From Agathobacter sp. (GTDB lineage: Bacteria; Bacillota; Clostridia; Lachnospirales; Lachnospiraceae), in contig JALEKN010000012.1 in the NCBI GenBank assembly GCA_022769125.1, forward strand, positions 62,001 to 126,000: a DNA stretch of 64,000 nucleotides, read 5' to 3'. Below the pieces are notes generated by a model. That model made no database searches. It saw only the letters and a list, made by a program, of their open reading frames with translations, and had not been told where the DNA came from. Below, one piece after another: positions 18,527-26,821 of the stretch. A program made the translations under genes and the position numbers. Position 1 is the stretch's first letter; every line of letters starts with the position of its first letter.

Positions 18527-20248
18527 TTACTGCGCCACCGTAAACAGCGCATAAAAATATCCCTTCTTTTCCATCAGAAAATCAAAGGTGCCGGATTCGG
18601 TAATGGTGCCATTCTTTAGTACAATGATCTCATCATAACGCCGCATCTGCGATTCGGCTAACGTGTGCGTTACGACGATCCGGGTGATTCCGGTGAGGTC
18701 TAAAAGATTGTCCGAAATCTGATGCGCGGTCTGCGCATCGAGGGAGGCAGTCGCCTCATCTATTAGAAGGACGGAGGATTTTTTGAGCAGGCTTCGTGCA
18801 ATGGAAATCCGCTGCTTCTCACCGCCGGAGAGTCCCTTTCCATTTTCCCCGCAGAGATAATCTTTCCCGCGCTCTGTAATCAGGCTGCCTAAGTGCGCCT
18901 TGCGGATTGCCTCATCCAGCTCCGCTTTCGGGAAATCACGGAACATGGATACATTGTCTTTGATGGAGGCGTTGAATACAAATACATTCTGTTGGATCAC
19001 TGAGATCAGATCATATAGCGACTCTGTTGAAATGTTTCTAAGTTCTGCATCGTCGAAAAGAATGTTGCCGCTGTAACCGGTGTTTGCAGCCGTGAGCAGA
19101 TTAAGGAGCGTCGATTTCCCGCAACCGCTTCCGCCGACAATCGCGTAGGATTTTCCTGCCTCGAAGCGGACAGAGATATGGTGGAGAATTTCTTTGTCCT
19201 CTTCATATCCGAAGGAAACATTCCGCAATTCAATCCCTTTGGAAAGGTGTGTAAGGCAGAGCCCACCGGTGGAACCGGAATTTTGCTCAAGAGCATCGGT
19301 AAGTTTGTCAACTAGACCAAGTGCCGCTTTACGGTTTGCCAATAAGCCGGGCAGAGTGGCGATCGGTTCAATGATATAGTTCATCAGGTTTACAAACAGG
19401 AGCAAAGCACCCGGTGTCAGCCCATAGCCGTTTTTCGTGAGGTATGCACCAACCAGAAAAACCGCCAGTTGTGCGAAAATCCCCGTTACCGAACCAATCA
19501 TTCCGATGATGCTTTTGATGCGCTGACGATTACATTTCTCTTTTTCCAGTGAGCTGTTATTTTCTTTAAACAGGTCGTAAATTTCTTTTTCCGCCTTAAA
19601 GCTTTTTACAATAGAAAAACCGCCGAGACAATCCTGCAGCGCAGCAGTAAAATCTTTGTTGCGGTCGGATACCCGCACTTCGGCTGCTTCAAGCCTGCCG
19701 CCTGTTAAGATGGATGCAAAAAGTGGTAAAATGCTTACGCAGATGGCAACCGCGGTCAGAAGTGGAGAGTACCAAAGCATCATGACAAGCGCGCCGACAA
19801 AGGTGACAGCCATTGTGATGATGTCAAACTGCTGGCTTAAATAGTTGTTCTCAATACTTGTCGCATCGTTTGTGAGCGATGACAGGTAAGCCGCCGTGCT
19901 TTCATCTTTGAAGGATGAGATGTTTTTGTGGATCAGCATATCGAAGGCATAGTCTTTGTATTGCTGCATGGCACGTTTTAGGTAAGCGGGTTTGGCAATG
20001 TAGATAAGTATATAGAGGATAATGCATAGGAAAAGGAAGCCGACGCTTGCCTTTGCGAGTTCCAAAAGTGAAAGTGAACCATGTACACCAGAAGCGGCAT
20101 CGACAAGCTGCTGCATGAGCCATGAGATGAGCAGACTAAGAGAGCCGGAGGCTAGAGCTGCTAAGGTGGAGACCAAGAAGGCAAGCATGTTCCTGTGATA
20201 AAATTGTGCGGTAAGCTGTTTCTTTAGAGATTTTGTTTTCATCTGCAT
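18527..20248 (-). CDS. ABC exporter (fused permease and ATPase), probable homodimer
   Basis: A 573-residue half-transporter: six membrane helices in residues 20-300 and an ATPase with Walker A GGSGCGKST, signature LSGGEKQR and Walker B VLLIDEATASLD (catalytic glutamate present), followed by VVTHTLAES as H-loop. All catalytic residues are intact, unlike the 582-residue exporter upstream, so a homodimer is plausible. It has no adjacent peptide or modification genes to suggest a substrate. The ATG at 20248 has GAAGGG 5 bases upstream; an ATG two codons later (20242) is an alternative. It converges with the alarmone synthetase gene, leaving 42 bases between stops. Confidence 0.9.
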   Translation of the reverse strand: MQMKTKSLKKQLTAQFYHRNMLAFLVSTLAALASGSLSLLISWLMQQLVDAASGVHGSLSLLELAKASVGFLFLCIILYILIYIAKPAYLKRAMQQYKDYAFDMLIHKNISSFKDESTAAYLSSLTNDATSIENNYLSQQFDIITMAVTFVGALVMMLWYSPLLTAVAICVSILPLFASILTGGRLEAAEVRVSDRNKDFTAALQDCLGGFSIVKSFKAEKEIYDLFKENNSSLEKEKCNRQRIKSIIGMIGSVTGIFAQLAVFLVGAYLTKNGYGLTPGALLLFVNLMNYIIEPIATLPGLLANRKAALGLVDKLTDALEQNSGSTGGLCLTHLSKGIELRNVSFGYEEDKEILHHISVRFEAGKSYAIVGGSGCGKSTLLNLLTAANTGYSGNILFDDAELRNISTESLYDLISVIQQNVFVFNASIKDNVSMFRDFPKAELDEAIRKAHLGSLITERGKDYLCGENGKGLSGGEKQRISIARSLLKKSSVLLIDEATASLDAQTAHQISDNLLDLTGITRIVVTHTLAESQMRRYDEIIVLKNGTITESGTFDFLMEKKGYFYALFTVAQ

Positions 20249-20364
20249 TTATTCCCTTCAAATGTTTTTGTGTACTTCAAATTGTAGCAATGTGTTTTTA
20301 TAAATTGAACACACTGGGCGTGCAATTTTTCGGGAAAAATATGTACCAATGGTATGGGTTGTAA

Positions 20365-20380
20365 GCCAATGGGCGCTCCT
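20365..20380. repeat. 16-bp inverted repeat copy (partner 17666-17681)
   Basis: GCCAATGGGCGCTCCT here is the exact reverse complement of 17666-17681, 2.7 kb away. CTTGTGTCAA overlaps its end and is likewise the reverse complement of TTGACACAAG at 17731-17740. The two copies flank the alarmone synthetase and ABC exporter genes. Confidence 0.6.
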
Positions 20381-20403
20381 TGTGTCAAAAGGAACGTCCC
20401 CAC

Positions 20404-20433
20404 TTGAAAATTATCGTGCAATATGGGTATAAT
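20404..20433 (+). promoter_or_regulatory. Pyruvate kinase promoter
   Basis: TTGAAA (20404-20409) and TATAAT (20428-20433) with an 18-base spacer, about 50 bases before the pyk start. Confidence 0.65.
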
Positions 20434-20482
20434 AGATAGCGAAACTGGAATATAGAATGTTATTAGGGAGAATAAAAATAAA

Positions 20483-21895
20483 ATGCGAAAAACCAAAATT
20501 ATCTGTACGATCGGACCGGCTTGCGAGAACGAAGAGACACTTACACAGATGTGTTATGCAGGAATGAATGTTGCAAGACTGAATTTCTCACATGGGACTT
20601 TAGAAGAACAGCAGGCGAAGATTGACCTGATCAATAAGGTAAGAGACAAGGTTAATATGCCGATTGCGATAATGCTTGATACAAAAGGCCCGGAGTACCG
20701 TATCCGAAAGTTTGAAGAGGGTAAGATCACACTGAAGGAGGGGGATACGTTTACCTTCACGACAGAGCAGATTGTAGGAAATCAGGAGCGTGTCGCAGTC
20801 AATTATCCGGATCTGATCAACGAGCTTAAGGTGGGCGACCAGATCCTTGTCAACAATGGACTTGTTGTATGCGAGGTAAAAAAGCTGCAGGGAAACGACG
20901 CAATCTGTACTGTATTGTCCGGTGGGGAGCTTTCCAATAATAAGAGCATGAATTTCCCGAACAAGGTGTTAAAGGGAGATTATCTGAGCGAGCAGGATAA
21001 AGAGGATCTATTGTTCGGCATCAAGAATGGCGTTGATTTTGTAGCAGCATCTTTTGTTTCAAATGGAAATGATATGCGCCAGCTCAAGGACTTTTTGACA
21101 AAAAATGGCGGAGAAGATATTGACATCATCGCAAAGATCGAGAATCAGTCCGGTGTGGATCATATCGATGAGATCTGCACGATTGCGGACGGTGTGATGA
21201 TCGCGCGTGGTGACCTTGGCGTAGAAATCCCTTATGTCAACCTGCCGGCAATCCAGAAGCAGCTTACCAAACGATGCAGACTGCTCGGAAAGCGTGTCAT
21301 CACTGCAACCGAAATGCTTGAGTCAATGATCCACAATCCGAGACCAACGAGAGCAGAGATTTCCGATGTCGCAAATGCCGTGTACGAGGGGACATCCGCA
21401 ATCATGCTCTCCGGAGAATCCGCAGCAGGAAAATATCCGGTGCAGGCCGTTAAGACAATGGCAGAGATTGCAGAATGTACTGAGAAGGAAATCGATTATA
21501 CCGAGTGGTTCCGTAATACCGAGTACAAGATACACAGCAATCTGGATGCACTTTCCCATGGAACCTGTGCAATGGCAATCGATGTAAACGCTAAGTGTAT
21601 TGTGGTTAATTCGGTAAGTGGAACAACCGCACGAATGGTCAGCCGTTTCCGCTGCCCGGTAGACATCATCGGTATGACCACCTCAAAGCGTTCGATGCGC
21701 AAGCTGAATTTAAGCTGGGGTGTATATCCAATGCTCAGCGAGGAATATAATTCCATTGACGTTATGTTCTACAACGATCTGAATCAGGCAAAAGAGATCT
21801 TCGGTCTGCAGCAGGGAGATAATGTTGTCCTGACCGGAGGACAGATCAACGGAACCAGCGGAAATACAAACATGATCAAAGTAGAAACACTGTAA
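20483..21895 (+). CDS. pyk: Pyruvate kinase
   Basis: The final glycolytic enzyme, converting PEP and ADP to pyruvate and ATP. The 470-residue protein has RKTKIICTIGPACEN, the MNVARLNFSHG active-site strand, IMLDTKGPEYR, IIAKIENQSGVDHIDEI with the catalytic lysine, VMIARGDLGVEIP and ATEMLESMIHNPRPTRAE, in the usual order. The C-terminal allosteric domain ends with DNVVLTGGQINGTSGNTNMIKVE. It lacks the extra PEP-utiliser domain of Bacillus-type enzymes. Transcription is probably monocistronic from its own promoter. The following gene starts 120 bases later. Confidence 0.97.
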   Translation: MRKTKIICTIGPACENEETLTQMCYAGMNVARLNFSHGTLEEQQAKIDLINKVRDKVNMPIAIMLDTKGPEYRIRKFEEGKITLKEGDTFTFTTEQIVGNQERVAVNYPDLINELKVGDQILVNNGLVVCEVKKLQGNDAICTVLSGGELSNNKSMNFPNKVLKGDYLSEQDKEDLLFGIKNGVDFVAASFVSNGNDMRQLKDFLTKNGGEDIDIIAKIENQSGVDHIDEICTIADGVMIARGDLGVEIPYVNLPAIQKQLTKRCRLLGKRVITATEMLESMIHNPRPTRAEISDVANAVYEGTSAIMLSGESAAGKYPVQAVKTMAEIAECTEKEIDYTEWFRNTEYKIHSNLDALSHGTCAMAIDVNAKCIVVNSVSGTTARMVSRFRCPVDIIGMTTSKRSMRKLNLSWGVYPMLSEEYNSIDVMFYNDLNQAKEIFGLQQGDNVVLTGGQINGTSGNTNMIKVETL

Positions 21896-22015
21896 GAGTG
21901 GAAAAGAGTATAGATTTTTTAAAAATAATATAAGGATACTAATGTTTACAAAATAGGCGAAATATGCTATTTTCTTCTTATAGTTATTCATTTGCTTTTA
22001 GGGAGGCGTGTACTT

Positions 22016-22573
22016 ATGACATATCAGGAATTAGTTAAGAAATTGGAGACAGCATATGCGAAGGCAGATGCAAGCGCAATTAAAGACCATGTAGCAGTAC
22101 AGTTTAACGTTACCGGCGAGGGCGAAGGCGCACTTTATCTTGAAGTGGCAGATGGAAAGATTGACATTCAGCCATATGAATACTATGACAGAGATGCAAT
22201 TGTCACTACGAATGCAAGCGCTCTTGTAGATATCGCAACAGGCAAGCTTAATGTCTCTGAGGCTTACAACAAGGGAATCCTTTATGTGGATGGAGATCTT
22301 CATAAAGCATCTTTACTTGAGAAGATCGTTCTTAAGAAAGCAGCAGAGAAAAAGGCACCGGCAAAGAAAGCACCGGTTAAGAAGGCTCCGGCAAAAAAGA
22401 CAACTGCAAAGAAAGTAGAAGCACCGAAGGCACAGCCGGTAAAGAAGGTCGAGGCACCGAAGGCAGAGCCGGTAAAGACGGTCGAGGCACCGAAGGCAGA
22501 GCCAGTAAAGAAAGCAGAAGCACCAAAGATTGAGCCGGCAAAGAAGACTCCGGTAAAGAAAAGCACAAAATAA
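22016..22573 (+). CDS. SCP2 sterol-binding domain protein with Lys/Ala/Pro-rich repeat tail
   Basis: A 185-residue protein. Residues 1-105 resemble the SCP-2 lipid-transfer fold (VQFNVTGEGEGALYLEVADGKIDIQPYEYYDRDAIVTTNASAL...IATGKLNVSEAYNKGILYVDGD). From about residue 108 it becomes a low-complexity basic tail made of KKAPAKKAPVKK-type units and then imperfect repeats of KVEAPKAEPVK. The tail resembles histone H1 or other AKP-rich nucleoid tails. The SCP2 part would bind a hydrophobic ligand; the tail could bind nucleic acid, cell-surface polyanions or lipid. The start is the ATG behind GGGAGG (21999-22006 region). A terminator follows. The function of the fusion is not known. Confidence 0.8.
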   Translation: MTYQELVKKLETAYAKADASAIKDHVAVQFNVTGEGEGALYLEVADGKIDIQPYEYYDRDAIVTTNASALVDIATGKLNVSEAYNKGILYVDGDLHKASLLEKIVLKKAAEKKAPAKKAPVKKAPAKKTTAKKVEAPKAQPVKKVEAPKAEPVKTVEAPKAEPVKKAEAPKIEPAKKTPVKKSTK

Positions 22574-22597
22574 AAAAGTGCGGTATAAGACGATTGG

Positions 22598-22629
22598 AAA
22601 GCCTGCTCTACTTGGTAGAGCGGGCTTTT
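22598..22629 (+). terminator. Terminator after the SCP2-tail gene
   Basis: Arms 22598-22611 and 22615-22628 (14 bp with one G-U pair) around a TTG loop, ending in TTTT. Because it lies just before nrdG, an upstream in-frame TTG/ATG start for nrdG inside the hairpin is unlikely. Confidence 0.85.
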
Positions 22630-22641
22630 GAGGTTAATGGA

Positions 22642-23163
22642 ATGAATTATGCAGGAATAAAATATTGTGATATCGCAAATGGACTTGGCTGCAGGACGGT
22701 TTTGTTTGTGTCCGGGTGCAGAAACCATTGCAAGGACTGTTTCCAGCCCCAGACATGGGATTTCTCCTATGGGGAATCATTCGATGAGGACACTCAGAAG
22801 CAGATATTGGATTCGCTGGAACCTGATTATGTACAGGGGCTTACCTTACTTGGAGGAGAACCGTTCGAACCTGAAAACCAAAAGGAATTGGTGTCTTTTG
22901 TGGAGAAGGTGCGAAAGCGTTTTCCACAGAAGAATATATGGGCCTTTACCGGATATATATATGATAAAGATCTGGTCGAAGGAGGGCGAAAGTATACACA
23001 GGACACGGACAGATTCTTGGACATGATTGATGTGCTGGTGGACGGACCGTTTATTGCGGAGGAAAAGGACATTCGATTAAAGTTCCGAGGCTCCAGAAAT
23101 CAGCGGGTAATAGACTTGAAAAAAACAAGGGAAAGTGGCACAATCGAATTATTCATGGAGTAA
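22642..23163 (+). CDS. nrdG: Anaerobic ribonucleotide reductase activating protein (radical SAM)
   Basis: NrdG uses SAM and a 4Fe-4S cluster to make the glycyl radical on NrdD. The 173-residue protein has the cluster motif CRNHCKDC (CxxxCxxC), the preceding GLGCRTVLFVSG strand, the SAM-binding LLGGEPF motif and the family ending KFRGSRNQRVIDLKK. The ATG at 22642 is chosen because GAGG lies 8 bases upstream and earlier starts would fall in the terminator hairpin. Unlike many genomes, nrdD is 5 kb away with five other genes between, so the two are not in one operon. Confidence 0.95.
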   Translation: MNYAGIKYCDIANGLGCRTVLFVSGCRNHCKDCFQPQTWDFSYGESFDEDTQKQILDSLEPDYVQGLTLLGGEPFEPENQKELVSFVEKVRKRFPQKNIWAFTGYIYDKDLVEGGRKYTQDTDRFLDMIDVLVDGPFIAEEKDIRLKFRGSRNQRVIDLKKTRESGTIELFME

Positions 23164-23213
23164 GTAGCAGAAAAAGAGTGCGTTTTGAATGGTTTAAAAG
23201 GGAGTGTTTGTAT

Positions 23214-23528
23214 ATGAAGAAAAAGGTACAGCAGATGTTGGCGCTTATTTGTAATGTGCTTGGAACAATCGCAGCGGTATATGTTGGCGGCTGGCTGATG
23301 TTTTTACAGCCACTTCATACGCTATACACGGCATTTGGAAATGGAAAACTGAGCGTACAGCTTGTTGCGGTGTGCGCGGTAAAGATCTTATTGTCTGCAA
23401 CATTTGCAGGGCTTGTGTGGTGTATCGGATACATTGGATGCAATTATTTTAAAGGGAAAGAAGATCCGGACTGGTCATTGCTTAACCGTCAGACGGAAGA
23501 ACAACAACTGGTCAGCAAGGAGAGCTAA
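23214..23528 (+). CDS. Small two-helix membrane protein of unknown function
   Basis: A 104-residue protein with a basic start (MKKKVQQ), two long hydrophobic segments (about residues 8-35 and 50-78, the second with WCIGYIGCNYF) and an acidic, polar tail ending EEQQLVSKES. The ATG at 23214 has GGGAG 8-10 bases upstream. It lies 50 bases after nrdG and its stop is 2 bases before the fliB GTG, so it is likely in one transcript with them. I do not recognise a family. Confidence 0.7.
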   Translation: MKKKVQQMLALICNVLGTIAAVYVGGWLMFLQPLHTLYTAFGNGKLSVQLVAVCAVKILLSATFAGLVWCIGYIGCNYFKGKEDPDWSLLNRQTEEQQLVSKES

Positions 23529-23530
23529 GG

Positions 23531-24577
23531 GTGATTTTACGAGTACCGGACTATTATGAGGAATTTTCCTGTATTGCAGGAGAGTGCAAGCATAGCTGCT
23601 GCATCGGCTGGGAGATCGATATCGATGAGGATACCTATGCGTATTATAAGAGCATCGGCGGAGCGTTGGGAGAACGTTTCGCTGCACATATGTATATGAC
23701 GGAGGACAACGAGCATAGTTTTCAATTGGAAAGCAATGGTTATTGTCCTTTCTTAAATAAGGACAAGCTTTGTGACATTTGCATTGCACTTGGGGAAGAG
23801 GCTTTGTCAGAGGTGTGTACGGAATATCCTCGGTTTTCCATCGAGTATGGCAATGTCCTGCAAAAATGCCTTTCGCTGTCGTGTGAGGAGGTCGCGCGCA
23901 TCTTGTTTTTTAGAGAGACACCTGTTGGCATTGTGGATCATCCTATGGGCGATGACATATCAGATGCAGACGAGCCGGAAGATGAATGGATTCCTGCAAT
24001 AGAGCAGATGCAGAAACAGGCAATCGCCCTGTTGCAGGACCGCAGCAGGGATATTTGGACGCGGATGCGGGAGTATCTTCTGCCGATATGCGAGGAGGAG
24101 TGCGATGCAATTGGAGAATATGCATATCAGGATTTTAAATCGCGCTATCAGACTTTTGCAGAGATGGAGACACTCGATGAAGAGTGGGAAATCGTAAAGG
24201 CGCAGATGGAGGAGTATTATACGGAGAAGACATACTCTGCTATTTTGCAGCAGTATCTGCAAAGCCCGGCATATCGGGAGAGTGATTATGAACAGCTTAT
24301 GGTATACTTCACGTTCCGCTATCTGATGAATGCAGTGTACGATTACGATGCCGCGTCGTACCGGAAACTGGCGGTGGTGTTCACTCTTTTTATCCGGGAT
24401 ATGGATGCGCTACGGTATCACTTAAACGGCGGCTGTTATACGAGAGACGACCGTGTCGATGTGGTGCGGATCTTTTCCAAAGAGGTAGAGCATTCTGAGG
24501 AGAATATTGAGCTGGCGCGGGAGGCATTTCTGTTTGAAGAGGTGTATGAGACGAAAAGGCTGATGCGGCAGATATAG
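23531..24577 (+). CDS. fliB: Flagellin lysine N-methylase
   Basis: FliB methylates lysines of flagellin after translation. The 348-residue protein has the cysteine-rich N-terminus typical of the family: FSCIAGECKHSCCIGWEIDID, then NGYCPFLNKDKLCDI and CTEYPRF, whose cysteines probably bind a metal or an iron-sulfur cluster. The rest is helical with poor conservation, as usual. It begins with GTG at 23531, two bases after the stop of the small membrane gene and behind AAGGAG. No other flagellar gene lies in the window, so the target would be encoded elsewhere. Confidence 0.9.
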   Translation: MILRVPDYYEEFSCIAGECKHSCCIGWEIDIDEDTYAYYKSIGGALGERFAAHMYMTEDNEHSFQLESNGYCPFLNKDKLCDICIALGEEALSEVCTEYPRFSIEYGNVLQKCLSLSCEEVARILFFRETPVGIVDHPMGDDISDADEPEDEWIPAIEQMQKQAIALLQDRSRDIWTRMREYLLPICEEECDAIGEYAYQDFKSRYQTFAEMETLDEEWEIVKAQMEEYYTEKTYSAILQQYLQSPAYRESDYEQLMVYFTFRYLMNAVYDYDAASYRKLAVVFTLFIRDMDALRYHLNGGCYTRDDRVDVVRIFSKEVEHSEENIELAREAFLFEEVYETKRLMRQI

Positions 24578-24640
24578 ATACCAGATGGCTGCGCAACGGT
24601 TTGCGTGTGTGGGTAGAATGTTATAGGAATAGTGAGAGAT

Positions 24641-24673
24641 AAAAAGGCAGACGCGTATGCGTCTGCCTTTTTG
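24641..24673. terminator. Bidirectional terminator between fliB and aldolase genes
   Basis: Perfect 14-bp stem (24641-24654 with 24659-24672), GTAT loop, A-run on one side and T-run on the other, between converging genes. Confidence 0.92.
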
Positions 24674-24711
24674 GGAGGGTGTGCTTAAGCACACATTTTA
24701 TATGAAGAATT

Positions 24712-25683
24712 TTATTTATCCAAAAGATCCGTGTAGAAGTCTGCATAATCGCTGCGTCCGGCATGTGTGTAGTCGATCGCGGCAGATGGATGCTGATTTA
24801 AGCGTCCGGTCAGTAAATACGGAATGTCATAGCCCCAAAGTGCACCGCTTTCCTTAAGAGGCAGCATGTACTGCTCAAGGAATTTGAGAATCGGGTAGAT
24901 GTTGTACTTCGGATTCTTTAAGAAGCTGATCAAAAGCTCCATTGCACAGTTGCCGGCACCGCGTCCCATGGACATCATGGTTGCATCAAGGTAGCTGACA
25001 CCGCGGGCAACGGATTCGATGGTGTTTGCAAACGCAAGCTGCTGGTTATTGTGTGCATGGATACCGATAAATTTGTCATATTTTTCTCCGACTTCCATAT
25101 ATTTGTCAGCGATACGGCGGATCTGTTCCGGATATAATGCACCATAGCTGTCCACAATATAAATACCGTCTGCACTGCTCTGACCAACCATGTCAAGTGC
25201 CTGATCGATATCAGCCTCCTTGGCGTTGGAAACTGCCATGATGTTGCAGGTAACTTCGTAGCCCTTTGCCTTGGCATCCTCAATGATATCGAGAGCAGCA
25301 GGCATCTGATGTACGTAAGTTGCAACCCGTATCAGGTCGATGACGCTGTCCTTCTTATCGATAATATCCTTTTTGTAATCGCAGCGGCCGACATCTGCCA
25401 TAACGGCAAGCTTCATATCGGAAGGGTTATCGCCGACGATCGCACGGATGCTGTCCTCGTCACAGAACTTCCACTTACCGAATTTGCTTGTATCGAACAT
25501 TTCCTTGGAAGCTTTGTAGCCAAACTCCATATAGTCGACTCCGGCTTTGACATTGGTGCGATAAAGAGCACTGATAAAGTCATCGGTAAACATAAAGTTG
25601 TTGACCAGACCTCCATCTCTTATTGTAGCATCCACGACACGGACATCGGGACGCACCGTCATTAAGTCGCCTTTTTGTGACAT
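24712..25683 (-). CDS. HMGL-like aldolase family protein
   Basis: A 323-residue DRE-TIM metallolyase-type barrel. DVRVVDATIRDGG carries the metal-binding aspartate and catalytic arginine, GIHAHNNQQLAFANT gives the metal-binding HxH pair, and YLDATMMSMGRGAGNCAMELLI is the conserved glycine-rich end. It resembles 4-hydroxy-2-oxovalerate aldolases, but no aldehyde dehydrogenase or other pathway gene is adjacent, so the substrate is unknown. The start was set to 25683 because AGGAGG is 9 bases before it; two earlier ATGs (25692, 25689) touch or crowd that site. It is monocistronic with its own terminator. Confidence 0.85.
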   Translation of the reverse strand: MSQKGDLMTVRPDVRVVDATIRDGGLVNNFMFTDDFISALYRTNVKAGVDYMEFGYKASKEMFDTSKFGKWKFCDEDSIRAIVGDNPSDMKLAVMADVGRCDYKKDIIDKKDSVIDLIRVATYVHQMPAALDIIEDAKAKGYEVTCNIMAVSNAKEADIDQALDMVGQSSADGIYIVDSYGALYPEQIRRIADKYMEVGEKYDKFIGIHAHNNQQLAFANTIESVARGVSYLDATMMSMGRGAGNCAMELLISFLKNPKYNIYPILKFLEQYMLPLKESGALWGYDIPYLLTGRLNQHPSAAIDYTHAGRSDYADFYTDLLDK

Positions 25684-25786
25684 GTTCATCATCCTCCTGG
25701 TATATGAATTAAAAACATTAACGCTTCAACGCTTTAAAGTGTGTGAGTATATAATACATATACTTGGAGAAAAAAGCAAGTAAAAC

Positions 25787-25815
25787 TTTACATTTTTTTC
25801 ACGCACTAATATAAT
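25787..25815 (+). promoter_or_regulatory. Promoter of the MraY-like gene
   Basis: TTTACA (25787-25792), 17-base spacer, TATAAT (25810-25815), 33 bases before the ATG at 25848. Confidence 0.75.
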
Positions 25816-25847
25816 GAGTGATGCAATGCATTTCGAGGAGGATTAAA

Positions 25848-26816
25848 ATGATTAATTATCTGGGAAACTTTGACTTTTCTGTTGTCGCTTTTATCGGCGT
25901 ATTATTTGCGTTTGCTGCAACCTGCATGGCAATTGCCAAATTGAACCCGCTTCTTCCAAAAGATCTGGGAAGACAGTTTGCACATGACGGATCTTTGTCC
26001 GCGGGAAAGCCGAGAGGTGCCGGCATTATATTTATATTTGTTTTTGTTATCACAGCACTTTTATTCTCACAGATCAACATGGAGATCGCAATCTATCTGT
26101 GTCTGGTAACGATTGAGATGTTTACGGGCTTTTTTGATGATGCATCCGAGAAACCGTGGGGAGAGTTCATAAAAGGCTTTTTAGACCTGATCGTCGCAGT
26201 TGTCGTTGCGCTTGTATATCTGCATTACAATACAAACGAAATAACGCTTGCTTTCTTTGGAACAAGCATCGTGATTCCACCGGTTCTTTTTGCATTACTT
26301 ACCATTATCCTTGTATGGGCATCAATCAATGTTACCAATTGTTCCGATGGTGTTGATGGCTTATCCGGCACACTTACGATCATCTCAATCATGACTTTTT
26401 TTGTGATTGATAATCTTCTTGGTGTGGATGACCCATTTAACTATTGCATATTGCTTTTTGCGGTCTGCCTGCTTGGCTATTTATGGTACAATGCAACTCC
26501 AAGCAAGCTCTTGATGGGAGATGCGGGTTCACGTGCCATGGGCATCTTTATTGCAATCGTTGCTCTCAAATCGGGAAGCCCGCTGATGTTTCTTCCGATT
26601 GCGGCACTCCTTATTGTGGACGGAGGGCTTGGCCTTATCAAAGTATCTTTGATTCGTGTCTTCAAGATCCACATCTTAAAGGATGTCAGAACGCCGATCC
26701 ATGACCATGTGCGTAAGAATCTCGGCTGGTCCAATGCCCAGGTTGTTTTCCGTTTCGCAATCATTCAGATTGTTATCTCGCTTGCAACAGTCTACCTCGT
26801 TATGATCCGCCTTTAG
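25848..26816 (+). CDS. MraY-like polyprenyl-phosphate phospho-sugar transferase
   Basis: A 322-residue protein with about ten membrane helices. It has the hallmarks of the MraY/WecA family: FDDASEKPWGEF (Mg-binding DD pair), NVTNCSDGVDGLSG and LLMGDAGSRAMG. The MraY branch is favoured by the C-terminal loop TPIHDHVRKNLGWSNAQVV, which matches the MraY PIHHHFE...GWSE region, but reads H285-D286-H287. MraY moves phospho-MurNAc-pentapeptide to undecaprenyl phosphate to make lipid I. The gene stands alone, outside any cell-division cluster, with AGGAGG before the ATG. It could be the sole MraY or a paralogue for another wall or surface polymer. Confidence 0.82.
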   Translation: MINYLGNFDFSVVAFIGVLFAFAATCMAIAKLNPLLPKDLGRQFAHDGSLSAGKPRGAGIIFIFVFVITALLFSQINMEIAIYLCLVTIEMFTGFFDDASEKPWGEFIKGFLDLIVAVVVALVYLHYNTNEITLAFFGTSIVIPPVLFALLTIILVWASINVTNCSDGVDGLSGTLTIISIMTFFVIDNLLGVDDPFNYCILLFAVCLLGYLWYNATPSKLLMGDAGSRAMGIFIAIVALKSGSPLMFLPIAALLIVDGGLGLIKVSLIRVFKIHILKDVRTPIHDHVRKNLGWSNAQVVFRFAIIQIVISLATVYLVMIRL

Positions 26817-26821
26817 TACTT

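Noticed and set aside
22594-22641. Upstream extension of nrdG to the start at 22594
   Set aside because: It would run through the terminator hairpin 22598-22629; the family N-terminus MNYAGIKYCDIANG begins at 22642.
22300-22728. Open frames on the - strand opposite the SCP2 protein tail, with repeats rich in Phe, Ala, Ser and Gly
   Set aside because: They are produced by the lysine/proline repeats of the + strand gene, not by an independent repeat protein.
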